This document shows, piece after piece, positions 35,353 through 45,730 of a DNA stretch of 64,000 bases; the stretch's first letter is position 1; each line of letters begins with the position of its first letter. Source of the stretch: Combretum micranthum (lineage: Eukaryota > Streptophyta > Magnoliopsida > Myrtales > Combretaceae); assembly GCA_024138025.1 (NCBI GenBank), contig JAMXBD010000974.1:248001-312000 (forward strand), in the 5' to 3' direction. A program made the translations under genes and the position numbers. Under the pieces are notes generated by a model that was given only the letters and a program-made list of their open reading frames with translations, was not told where the DNA came from and ran no database searches.

Positions 35353-38300
35353 TATCACGCCCTATAGGAGTATCCTAAACGTAACAGTCCGCCACATGCC
35401 ATATAAGACTCTCGAATCACTACCCAAGTCTTTTGAGAGTCTTGTATAGATGTAAGGCGTCCATTTACGACAATAGAATACTCGGCTCAATGGACTTAAG
35501 GAGTTTAACTCAGCATTTAATAGCAATAGATAATAAATCAAAACACATATGTAATTAGTTACAAAGTCTAAAGGGCATTCCCCTGCAAAAGAACATTTAA
35601 AGATCCATTACAGTCATCCAGAGTCCCTTGGTTTCCTACGGATGTCTAATGAAATTTAAATACAACTTCTAGAGGAAATGCTTAGCTTCTATACCTGAGC
35701 TGTAGCTGGTCTCGGCCTAAGCCATATGAACTCGTGCTGCAATAAATAGAGACTATAGGGGCGTAAGCTACACTATCTTAGTGAGTAAAAACTTCCATGA
35801 TCACAATTATAACACATCAATCAAACAAGTGATTAATCAGACAAGTGATATGCATCAAACACGTGAGTTCAGCAAACATATGGCCAGCCGAAAATCATAT
35901 GTGGATGGACTTGCGCCCTCCATCTCAGGTTAGTAGATTAACGAATCTTGTGGTACGATGCCGTTTAGGCTCACGGTCAACCAACTTATAAATTCGTTTT
36001 ATGGATCACGATTAACCAACTCAGTAATTCGTTTTATGGATCATGATTAACCAACTTTTACACTATTTAGGATCACGGAAAACCAACAAATGCTAATGCT
36101 CCATCCCCATCATGATATGAATGAGTTCAAATTTATTCTCAATTTCGAATATTTAGTTATGCCAATTCTTCAAGTGATCAATCAATAATTGCAGACAATC
36201 AATCATAATCCATCTATACAAGAAATGGTTAATCACCCGGCTTTGATACTCTTATATTCGATTTCTCATATCAACAGCAATCATATATAATACCCATTCA
36301 TCCCCATCATGCATATCCATTTTATCTTTGCCAAGTATCTAGTGCAACTACCCTTACAATCATAAACAATAATTGAAATCGAAAGTGGTACTTATTCAGC
36401 CATGGTTCACCGGTCTTTTAGTAGTAATAGTCCGGTGTAAAGATTCGTCGGTTTTGGGATCACCTAAAAAGGAATAAATACCCTAATAAGTATTTCATCA
36501 CTTAACTAATCCAAACTATATATCAAAACTTAACAAATTCGTAATTCTCACTATTTGCGGAAGTTCCAACTTAAAACGACCATAACTTGGTCATTTAAAC
36601 TCGAAATTTCGCAAATTACATATCGATCTCTATCTGCTTCGAAAGATCTATCTAATTTAATGTTATTTTCAAGTTTTGAAAACATTTGGGTCATGAGACA
36701 GAAGGATCAGTTCTGATCAGTAACGATTTCTAATTCCGAAAAATTAGTTTTGTAAATGCTTGTAACGTTTCTACTTGACCAATCAATTATGCATGCAATA
36801 TTAATGATTTCCTAACATAAATGACATGTGATGAATTTAATGTATGCATGATCTTGATGATTTTTACAAAAAGAAAATTTTAGAACTCCTTATTTTGTAA
36901 GACTTCAATAATAACTACTTTTGAAAAATCTAGTTTTCTAACTTTGACAACTCATATGTTTTGGGATTAATTCTTAGGAATTTCTAGTGATCTTAGTTAA
37001 AATTGAGTCTTCATAACATGTACTACCTAAGACCTTCATTTTTACATAAAAATTTGTATTTTACACTTTGCAAATTTGTTTTCAAATAGGATTCACTCAA
37101 AAATCCGAATTTTTTTGAAATCTAATTTTTGAATGATTTCTTTAGGAAAAACTTGTTTAATGCATTAAAATTTAAGACTTTACTATGCCTACTACTTAAG
37201 GACTTCATTTAATACATAAAACTTTTATTTTGAGCTTGGATAATAGGTGTTTTCATGGTCATCATCCAAAGTTACGAATTTCACAAGTTGACTAAATAAC
37301 TCAAAATTTTCTATCTTGTTTCTACTCTTGTTTACACTACTCTCATCAAAACTCATTTCAACTTAAAAAATCCTTACTTAATGATATCTATTACCTATGC
37401 CCTTCATTTTTCACATAAAACATGAGTTTTAGAGTTGATACAAGGCTTTTTGAAATGTAGCTTTGAAGTCATAAGAATTTTTGTTTGAATATTTCCAACA
37501 AAAGCTTTTCCTTTTTAAGTTCTTTGTCTTATCCACTTAAAGGTCTACTAACAACCACATTTATATATATAATACAAAGCCTTTACGAGCATTAATGCAT
37601 GAAGACACAAAATATTTATGAGAACATGAATGTCAAGTATAATATGAGTATCTAAATGCTAGATCTACTACTTATAATGCATGAAAAGGAGTTTAAAAGC
37701 ATGAACATATATTTTTATGCAAGATCTCTACTTTTATATGCATGAACATGACAATATCTCAACAAAAACTCATCAAACACAAGATCTACTCTTGTGATGG
37801 CTTGATATTCATGTACTGGCATTTTCTTGTCCCTAACAAATGCTCTTGGGGACTTAAACTGAAAATATGCATGAATAATCTTGCCATTACAAGATTAAAT
37901 GGTAGAAAGGCTTAAGATTCATCACCTAAAGTTGGATTAAGTGGAGAAAGGAAGAAGAAATAAAGCTTGTGTGTGTGTGTGCAATGGTGGTGAAGCTCAT
38001 GACAAGGGAGAGGAAATAGAGAGGGTTTGTGAGATTTTTGAACAAATGAAATAAAATGAAAGAGAGAGAAAGTAAAAGATTATTTATATTAAGTGAATTA
38101 GGGTTTGTTTTAATTAATAAAAGGAAACAAAAATAAGCAAATTGGAGTCAAATTGGGGGGATGTGCGCCGGCCATCCTTGGAGTGAGAGAGAGGGAGAGT
38201 TGAATTTGTTTAAATTTGTAATTTATGTAATAAAATGTATTAATGTGATAATTTGTTTAAGGGACAAAAATTTCTTGAAAAAGAAAATATAATGAGTGTT

Positions 38301-38781
38301 TGTAAGGATGTAAGACTAGGGTATGGGTTGTGTGTGTAGTAGGTTGTACTTGTGAATAGTAATAAATAGTAGACAAGACACTTACTTTAGTAAAGAAAAT
38401 ATGGGAAAAAGGCTAAAAGTGTAATTTGTATAACTCAAAAAATTATAAAACTTATATTTTTGAAATCCTTATAAAATTTCGGTTTTAAAGAGTATTTCGG
38501 AATATTTTTCTGAGTTTTGGGGCTTGCTTTTTCCGTAATGAAGCTCGAGAAGGCTCGTAATAGAAAATTTTTCGAAGTCAAAACTTTTTATGGTCTGAAA
38601 TATACTTTGAAACAATATTCCACATTAAATTATTTTATAAAAGGTCTTTTAATAAGAAATCGAAGGAAAGCCGGATCTAGGGTTCCTAAGGTTCTCTCAC
38701 AAGGCTTATACTAATCCGATTTAGGGTTTTGGTTTCTGGTTTCTGACGTTTACTTGATTACTAGGAAAACCGGGGTTTACA
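35353..38781 (-). mobile_element. Gypsy solo LTR, 3,429 bp, TSD TCTAC
   Basis: On the minus strand it starts TGTAAACCCCGG and ends AGGGCGTGATA (the final CA mutated to TA). TCTAC flanks both ends (35,348-35,352 and 38,782-38,786). It is the same family as the LTR at 12,623-17,959: the ends, the GC-richer block (35,890-36,110 versus 17,280-17,440) and the CTCACTAAG phrase (35,790 region, minus) match in inverse orientation. It has fewer of the ~165-bp units, explaining its shorter length. No internal region remains. Confidence 0.88.
35991..36060 (-). repeat. 35-bp tandem duplication in solo LTR
   Basis: The words AATTCGTTTTATGGATCA and GATTAACCAACT recur with a 35-bp period starting at 35,991 and 36,026; the two copies differ at only a few positions. 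The homologous part of the LTR at 17,280-17,400 lacks this extra unit. Confidence 0.8.
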
Positions 38782-38959
38782 TCTACTCACTTACATCATT
38801 AACTTATACTTGTAATACTACTACATTATTGTAAATTTAGAGTGGAAAGAATTATTAGTATATTCATTGATTTACATGGTACATATTTATATATATGCTA
38901 CAAGAGAAGCATATAAAAGAAAATAGTTTTATTTCAATCCTCCTAATAACTCTCCATCC

Positions 38960-39765
38960 TTGGTGAGTTGTAGATTAGATGTCATTGGAGTATGGCATGG
39001 TTTTACACTTAATTTTCTAGTTATAGCTAGATAAAGAATACATTTTTTTGAGACAAGAAAATAACATTTTTGCTTTTCAAATCCTTAAAAATACTTCAAC
39101 AATCCTAAGTGCTTTGTATGAAACTAGTTCTGATGAAAAGGCTTTAGAGATGATATTCATGTAGCATCACTTCTAGTAATAATAATATCATACACATATA
39201 CAACGAAGAATGATGTCAGATGAAGTGTGCTTGTAAAACATCAAATGGTCAGGCTTACACTTGGTCATTCCATACTTTTCAACTTGACTAAATTTGCCAA
39301 ACCAAGCATGGGGGAACTTTGATTTTTTAAACCATATAAAGACTTTTGAAGACAATAAGCTTTCCCATTTAACCCTTAAGAAACAAATCCAAATGATTGC
39401 TTCATATAGACTTCCTCCTAAAGGTTACCATGTAAGAAGGAATTGTTGATATCTAACTAATGTAATGGCTAATCATGATTAGCTACCATAAATAAGAATA
39501 AACATATAGATATAAATTTGGCTATAGTGGAGAATGTATCTGCATAATTTACACAACAAGTTTGAACATAGCCCCTAGCAATAAGACGGTCTTTCAGATG
39601 AGCAATTGAGCCATTAGGACTGACCTTCACTACAATTACCCATTTGCATCCAATAGCTTGCTTGCCTGTAGATAAACTTACCAAATTACAAGTACCATTA
39701 GTAGATAAAATATTCATCTCGTCTATCATGGTTGTACACTAGCCAAGATGAGATAAAGGGATATG
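38960..39765 (-). pseudogene. Copia reverse transcriptase fragment
   Basis: The frame 39,729-39,469 reads AIGCKWVIVVKVSPNGSIAH then RLIARGYVQTCCVNYADTFS, the start of copia RT. Further left on the minus strand follow LDINNSFLHGNL, EEVYMKQSFGF and YCLQKSLYGLK, ending in a decayed region before the YVDD site. Stops interrupt it. No LTR, gag or integrase accompanies it. Its right edge lies at about 39,768, directly against the start of the plus-strand copia element. Confidence 0.8.
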
Positions 39766-39770
39766 CCTAA

Positions 39771-40643
39771 ATGGCTGAAGGAGGTTCAGTAAGTGCCCAT
39801 GTCCTAAAGATGAAAGGTTATATTGATCACCTTGATAGGCTTGGCTTTCCAATAAGTCAGGAATTTGCTACTGATTTGATCCTTAATTCACTACTAGATA
39901 GTTATGACCAGTTCCTCATGAACTATACAATGAATAATATGGACAAATCAATTTCTGAATTGCATTCGATGCTTAAGATTGGTGATGTCAATATCAAAAA
40001 GAAGAAACCTAGTAACATCTTAATGGTTCAGAAAGGGAAGGGCATGAAAAGGAAGGCTAAAGGAAATACTAAGGCTGCGAAGAGTTCAAAGCCTAAGTCC
40101 AGGCTTAAACCAAAGGCTAAACCTCCTAAGGAAGGAGTTTGTTTCCACTGCAATGAACTAGGTCATTGGAAAAGGAACTGCAAACTCTACCTGGAATATC
40201 TAAAGAAAAAGAAGAGTAGTCAGACTACTACTTCGGGTATTTATGTTATAGAAATAAATTTATTTGTCTCTACTTCTTGGGTATTAGATACTGGATGTGG
40301 ATCTCACATTTGTGCAAATGTGCAGGGTCTTAGTAAGAGTAGAGATCTGAAGAAGGGCGAGGTTGACTTACGAGTTGGCAATGGAGCAAGGGTTGCTGCC
40401 CTAGCTGTCGGAAGTTATGAGTTAACTTTGCCCAGTGGGCATTTGTTATTGTTGAACAATTGCTACTATGTTCCTAAATTGAGTAGAAATATTATCTCTA
40501 TTTCATGTTTAGACGTTGAAGGATTTTCATTTATTATTAAGAATAATAAATGTTCCATTTATCATAAAGACATTTTTATGCAAATGCTGATTTACATGAT
40601 GGTCTTTCATATTCTAGATCTGAAACTGATAATGCATCTATAA
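39771..40643 (+). CDS. Copia Gag C-terminal half with protease start
   Basis: A 290-codon frame. Residues 1-75 match the C-terminal part of a copia Gag (HVLKMKGYIDHLDRLGF ... LHSMLK). Residues 80-120 are strongly basic. A perfect CCHC knuckle lies at C124, C127, H132 and C137. The aspartic protease starts with WVLDTGCGSH (catalytic Asp 173), followed by VGNGARVAALAVG and CYYVPKLSRNIIS. The frame then shifts and ends, just before the GAG-pre-integrase segment. The ATG at 39,771 is internal to an ancestral gag, so the original start is lost with the 5' truncation. Confidence 0.85.
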   Translation: MAEGGSVSAHVLKMKGYIDHLDRLGFPISQEFATDLILNSLLDSYDQFLMNYTMNNMDKSISELHSMLKIGDVNIKKKKPSNILMVQKGKGMKRKAKGNTKAAKSSKPKSRLKPKAKPPKEGVCFHCNELGHWKRNCKLYLEYLKKKKSSQTTTSGIYVIEINLFVSTSWVLDTGCGSHICANVQGLSKSRDLKKGEVDLRVGNGARVAALAVGSYELTLPSGHLLLLNNCYYVPKLSRNIISISCLDVEGFSFIIKNNKCSIYHKDIFMQMLIYMMVFHILDLKLIMHL

Positions 40644-40680
40644 CATAAATACTAAGAAACTTAAATCCAATGATTTAAAT

Positions 40681-41160
40681 ATGACCTACCTATGGCATTG
40701 TCGTCTTGGTCATATAAATGAGAAATGCATATTGAAGCTCCATAAGGATGGACTCTTAAATTCATTTGATTTTGAATCATATGAAATATGCAAATCTTGT
40801 TTATTAGGGAAGATGGCTAAAGATCCCTTCACTGGGCACATTGAAAGGGCAGCTGATTTATTAGGCCTAATACATATTGATGTATGTGGCCCATTAAGTG
40901 TTGCTGCTAGAGGAGGTTATCAATACTTCATCACATTTACTAATGATTTCAGTAGATATGGATATGTCTTTTTGATGAGGCATAAGTCAGAATCATTTGG
41001 AATGTTTAAAACTTTCCAGAATAAAGCACAAAATCAACTTAGCAAAACAATTAAGGCACTCCGGTCAGATCGAGGTAGCGAATATCTAAGCCAAGAATTT
41101 AATGATCATCTTAGAAGTTGTGGAGTAGTTTCACAATTAACTCCACCTGAAACACCATAG
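40681..41160 (+). pseudogene. Copia integrase N-terminal and core part
   Basis: This frame of 159 codons begins LWHCRLGH with the zinc-binding His 6, His 11, Cys 37 and Cys 40. The core has catalytic Asp 67 (HIDVCGP) and Asp 130 (LRSDRG). It ends at TAG (41,158-41,160), where related elements have a Gln codon in the phrase TPPxTPQWNG. The third catalytic residue, Glu, lies six codons beyond this stop at the exact D-35-E spacing. Read-through would be needed for a full integrase. Confidence 0.85.
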
Positions 41161-41616
41161 TGGAATGGTGTATCAGAAAGGAGAAATAGAACCTTACTAG
41201 ATATGGTTTGTTCTATGATGAGTCAAATAGATCTTCCTCAATCCTTTTGGGATTTTGCCCTAGAGACAGCTGCATTCACCTTTAATCGTGTTCCCTCTAA
41301 GGCGGTAGAAAAGACACCATATGAGATATGGACTAGAAAAAGGCCTAGTGTGTCCTTTCTCAAGATTTGGGGTTATGAGGCTTATGTAAGATGTCAAGCT
41401 TTAGACGAATTAGGACCTAAGTCAGACAAATGCTTTTTTATGGGATATCCAAAAGAAACCAAAGGTTACTACTTTTATAATCCCTCTGAAAACAAATTGT
41501 TTGTTTCACGAAATGTTATCTTCTTAGAGAAAGAGTTTATCTATGAAAGAACCAGTGGCAGTAAAGTACATCTTGAAGGAGTTCAAGATCCACAAAATAG
41601 TGTAATACCACCATAG
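41161..41616 (+). pseudogene. Copia integrase C-terminal part
   Basis: The same frame continues after the stop with WNGVSERRNRTLLDM, carrying the catalytic Glu, then PQSFWDFALETAAFTFNRVP and YEIWTRKRPSVSFLKIWGYE. The GYYFYNPSENKLFVSRNVIF segment is the characteristic copia integrase C-terminal (GKGY) domain. It ends at TAG 41,614-41,616 before the linker into RT. An internal Met codon at 41,203 is not a real start. Confidence 0.85.
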
Positions 41617-42630
41617 AAAGTCAACAAGGCACACAGTTACTTGTTGGCCTTCCACAAGTAACACAAGGCCCACGAAGGTCTGATAGGGTACGACATCAAC
41701 TTGAGAGATATGGATTTCTCATTACAGATAGTCGTGATATGTTGCTCATGGATCAAAATAAGCCTACTTCTTATCAAGAGGACATGGTAGGACCAGATTC
41801 CGAGAAATGGCTTAAAGCCATGAAATCTGAATTGCAATCCATGAGTGACAATCAAGTATGGACTTTGATTGATCCACCTAAAGGAATAAAAACCATTGGG
41901 TGCAAGTGGGTTTTCAAGAAGAAAACTGACATGGATGGCAACGTGCACACCTTTAAAGCATGACTAGTGGTGAAGGGTTTCAAGTAAACACATGGTATAG
42001 ACTATGATGAAACTTTATCGCCGGTCGCTATGCTTAAATCCATTAGGATTCTTATTGCCATTGTTGCATACTATGATTACGAGATCTGGCAAATGGATGT
42101 AAAACAACGTTTCTTAATGGAAACCTGCTTGAGGATGTGTATATGACACAACCTGAGGGTTTTGTTCATCCTAAGGATCTAGGAAGGTTTGCAAGCTTCA
42201 AAGATCCATTTATGGATTGAGGTAGGCATCTCGGAGTTGGAATCTTCGTTTTGATAAAGTGTCAAAGAATTTGGATTCATTAAAAATGAAGATGAACCTT
42301 GTGTTTACAAAAAACTTAGTGGGAGTACAGTTGTCTTTTTGGTGCATCTACATACTACTCATTTAAATGATATTCTATCTTGCGAAGTGTAAAGACATGG
42401 TTAGGAAAGTGTTTTTCAAGAAAGACTTAAGTGAGGCTGCCTATATCTTAGGCATTAAGATCTATAGGGATAGATCTAGAAAAATCATTGGCCTAAGTCA
42501 GAGCGCGTATATAGACAAAGTATTGAAATGATTCAATATACAAGATTCCAAAAGGGGATTCTTACCAATGTCACATGGTATAAATTTGAGCAAGACTCAA
42601 TGTCCAATGACAAATGATGAGTGAGATCGC
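41617..42630 (+). pseudogene. Copia reverse transcriptase, badly broken
   Basis: 41,739-41,963 reads WLKAMKSELQSMSDNQVW and IGCKWVFKKKTDMDGNVH, the RT start. After a stop it continues with DYDETLSPVAMLKSIRILIA and QMDVK then FLNGNLLEDVYMTQPEGF, with a 1-base frame change at about 42,107. The catalytic YVDDIL site appears as HLNDIL near 42,370, so it is lost. Later text (ILGIKIYRDR-like, RMLGLSQ-like) shows several further frame changes. Confidence 0.8.
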
Positions 42631-43329
42631 ATGAGTAAGATTCCTTATGCTTTTGTTATTGGATCAATCATGTATGCCATGTTATGCACTCGACTAGATG
42701 TGTCATATGCATTAAGCATAACTAATAGATACCAGTCAGATCATGGTGAACCTTACTGGACAACAGTCAAGAATATTCTTAAGTACTTAAGAAGAACTAA
42801 AGATACATTCTTGATATATGGAGGATTGGAAGACGAGCTAGTTGTAAATGGTTACACAGATGTAAGTTTCCAATTTGATCCAAATGATTTTAGATCGCAA
42901 TTCGAATATGTTTTTTGGTTGAATGGAGGTGCAATAAGCTGGAAAAGTTCAAAGCAAAGCACTATAGCAGATTCTACAATAGAAGCTAAGTACATAACAG
43001 CATCAGACGCAGCTAAGGAGACAGTTTGAATAAAGAAGTTCATTACAGAGATGGGTGTTGTTCCTAGCATTGTAAATCCAGTAGACTTTTATTGTGATAA
43101 TAATGGTGCTATTACACAAGCTAAGGAACCAAGATCACATCAGCGATCCAAACATATACTTAGACACTATCATCTCATTCGAAAGATCATCGAGTAAGGA
43201 GATGTGAAAATATGCAGAGTTCCAACTGATGACAATATTGCTGATCCACTTACTAAGCCTTTTGTGCAGACAAAGCATGATCGGCCTACTAAGTCAATGG
43301 GTATTAGATACATATATGACTTGGCCTAA
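42631..43329 (+). pseudogene. Copia RNase H, one nonsense codon
   Basis: 42,631-43,029 covers PYAFVIGSIMYAMLCTRLDV, the HWxxVKxILKYLRxTKD segment (here PYWTTVKNILKYLRRTKD), GYTDVSF, and AISWKSSKQSTIADSTIEAK. A TGA at 43,027-43,029 replaces the Trp of ETVWIKKF. The frame then continues through YCDNNGAITQAKEPRSHQRS and ADPLTKPF to a TAA at 43,327. The catalytic Asp, Glu, Asp, Asp of RNase H are all readable, so this domain is only lightly damaged. Confidence 0.85.
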
Positions 43330-43332
43330 TGC

Positions 43333-43343
43333 AAGTGGGAGAT
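43333..43343 (+). promoter_or_regulatory. Polypurine tract of copia element
   Basis: The bases AAGTGGGAGAT sit directly before the LTR start TGTTAGTG. AGTGGGAGATTG is the usual PPT of this copia type. It confirms plus orientation and fixes the left edge of the 3' LTR. Confidence 0.75.
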
Positions 43344-44738
43344 TGTTAGTGATTGTGCCCAAGGCCAATTATTAAGTATTGTCATTTCATGTATTTTAAT
43401 TTAGAGGCATTTTTATTATAAAGTTTGGATGTTTACTTTATAATGAATTAAATCCATTATGAGTTTCAGTTGATAATCATGAGATGTTTATATGTATAGA
43501 GATACAGATAAAATTCATAAGTATATATATTGAAGAGATATATATATATATACATATATATTGGATTGACCCGCTATGAGATTACTACATGGACCGGAGT
43601 TATAAGTGTTTCTCATAATAACAATGTCAATGCATCCATAGACCTGAAATCACCATAGATTCCATCATGAGTGACATTATGTTTCGACTGAATCAAACGT
43701 TGTTCTTAACCGAATAATCATAAAGGTTTTGATTGGCCGTAGTGTGAATTATGTAGAGGAGGTTGAGTGATTAAGATGGGATTTGTCCCTCTCTTTATGG
43801 GAAAGATATCCTTAGGCCCCTTGATAAGTGAGACTGACAAATGCATGGCCGTGCTCAAGTAAATTGATAGTGTTATCAATTTCATTTGTGTTATTAGCTC
43901 ACTAAGAGATCGAAAAACAACAAAATTGAATGATATAAGGGTGACTTTGTCCATGTCTTATTTCAATCTAGATATCATGAGACCAAAGGATGATGACATA
44001 TGTTATAGAACAGGTAAAATCGGATCACTGATCTTCATTTGATTTGGGTAAACATAATGTCTTGCTAGAGGTCACTTATGTTTTGTTTACTGAAAAATAG
44101 TTTTTAAGTTAACAGCCAATATTAAATGAACCTATAGGGTCACACAAAAGAATAAGCAAAAAAAAAAAAAGGGATCATGGATTTTTTTTAAAGGTCCAGT
44201 GGGAAGAATGAAATAATGAAATTATTATTATGAATAATAATTTAATTATTTTAAGAGTGTTGTTGTCATGTCTATTCCTAATGAGATTAGGTGTATTTAA
44301 TGTTAGTTGAAAAACTGATATATTATAAATGATTACGACTCTTTACTGTCATATTAGATGGTTACGACTCTTTACTGTTATATAAGACAGCAGATAAACT
44401 CTGTAACCTGAACAGAAAGGAAAAATATGATAGAAAAAACACTCGTTTTTTCCTAATCAATCTAGAAGATTTGTAGATTGTGCTAGTACGCAAAGGTGAT
44501 TCCTTTTTAGTGTGCTTGTTCGTGTGGACTACGTAGAGGGCGCAACAAAATCGTTATGCCTTGTAGATCCGAAGTGGAAGCAATTGATTCTAAGTTTCTG
44601 GATACGAAACTGCAGGGTAAATTTTTGGATTTATTCCACTTGATATCTGATTTAATAAAAGCACATGGATTCCTGCTTTAGGGTTTTTTAATTTTCCGCT
44701 GCAAAGATTTTTTGAAAAGTCCGTATGAAAACCCTACA
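43344..44738 (+). repeat. 3' LTR of copia element, about 1,395 bp
   Basis: It begins TGTTAGTGATTGTGCCC and I place the end at ...AACCCTACA (44,738), a TG...CA pair with partial inverted complementarity. It contains a TATA box at 44,378-44,386 and a 29-bp duplication just upstream. The right end is less certain because the 5' LTR and target duplication are missing. Confidence 0.65.
44331..44386 (+). promoter_or_regulatory. LTR promoter: duplicated element plus TATA box
   Basis: TTACGACTCTTTACTGT occurs twice with a 29-bp period (44,332 and 44,361). The second copy runs straight into TTATATAAGACAGC, a good TATA box. Duplicated upstream boxes like this are common in plant LTR promoters and can change transcriptional response. 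Confidence 0.55.
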
Positions 44739-45199
44739 ATATAATACCTAAGAGAATAATCAATAGGGTATATAAGAATTATCAAACTATTAATTCTATT
44801 GAATCCCTAAATCTAAAGTTAAGAAAGAGAGTTTCTTGAAACTAAAGGTATAACCTTTACTTACCTTGGATATGATGCACCAAGAAGGTAAAGATAGATA
44901 TAATACTCGCAAGTAATTAATATTACACATAATAATTCACTTGTATTTGCACTTGCCACAATCAAGATTGATTGATAAGAGTAGAGTTCAAGAGAATAAC
45001 TCTTAAGAATAAAGTTTATTCGACATCAATGCTAGATGATCGTTTTGTCTACACAATGAAGCCCTTTTATACTCACAACTAGGTTAAAGGGTAAAATAGT
45101 AAATAACTAATCAAAACAAATAAAAGTATTTAATAAAATAAAATAACTAAATTAACAAAACTTCACATCAGCATCTTACAGTCCATCGTATAGGCAGTA
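44739..45199 (-). other. Possible promoter/LTR-like stretch, minus strand
   Basis: On the minus strand a TATA-like GAGTATAAAAGGGCTTC (about 45,079-45,062) is followed about 190 bases on by CCAAG/GTAAGTAAAGG (about 44,870), a splice-donor form. This resembles an LTR or a gene 5' end. No terminal repeats were found. Confidence 0.3.
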
Positions 45200-45730
45200 T
45201 CACAGATCATATATCTCTCGGGTCTTTAGGTTTCCTCCACTAAGGCTGATATAGGCATCGGTATAGGCCACATGAAAGACTATATCATTCAATGTTTTCC
45301 CCTTTAATCTATTTTCCTCATTCACTTGAATGCATAATGAACTATAATCACTTATACAATGTAACAAATAGTTATTCAGGAAAATATGCTCATCTTCACA
45401 TGGCTTCTTATTCAATATCTGCAAAAATAAATTCATTATTCCATTAGCAATGACTATAGTAATATATCCTATAACTTCATTCCCATCATCTCCTAAAGAT
45501 TATTGATGATTTTCCCTCGAATCAACAAAGTAGAATCTCTCAACTACATAGGTTGTAAATTGATTCTCATCATAAAGCCTCATGAAAAGTATGTAGAGTG
45601 GATATATGATCAATAGAGGCAACAAAAGTGCATGAAGGATATGGTAAATGATCATATGACACAAAGGATGAAATAAGACAAGTGCACTATTGTTTACTTT
45701 TTTGAAGAACAATGGAAAAATCCAAGTCAT
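45200..45730 (-). pseudogene. Unrecognised reading frame with one stop
   Basis: One minus-strand frame stays open from 45,730 to 45,200 (176 codons) except for a single TAA at 45,502-45,500. It reads VVERFYFVDSRENHQ then, after the stop, GDDGNEVIGYITIVIANGI and HIFLNNYLLHCISDYSSLC and LNDIVFHVAYTDAYISLSGG. The composition is protein-like and much less F/K-biased than chance frames around it. I do not recognise a domain. It may be a gene or transposon fragment; a promoter-like stretch follows at its 3' side. Confidence 0.3.

Larger units (their letters stand above)
39771..44738 (+). mobile_element. 5'-truncated Ty1/copia element with 3' LTR
   Basis: Gag (without its N-terminal half), zinc knuckle, protease, integrase, RT, RNase H, polypurine tract and a 1.4-kb 3' LTR follow in copia order. 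The 5' LTR, PBS and start of gag are missing and the left flank is an unrelated RT fragment on the other strand. The conserved integrase text and long LTR suggest the Angela/Tork side of copia, by resemblance only. Three or more nonsense changes and frameshifts make it defective. Confidence 0.88.

Noticed and set aside
41637..41948. 103-codon minus-strand frame
   Set aside because: Antisense shadow of the copia RT region on the plus strand.
42852..43070. 72-codon minus-strand frame
   Set aside because: Antisense shadow of the copia RNase H region.
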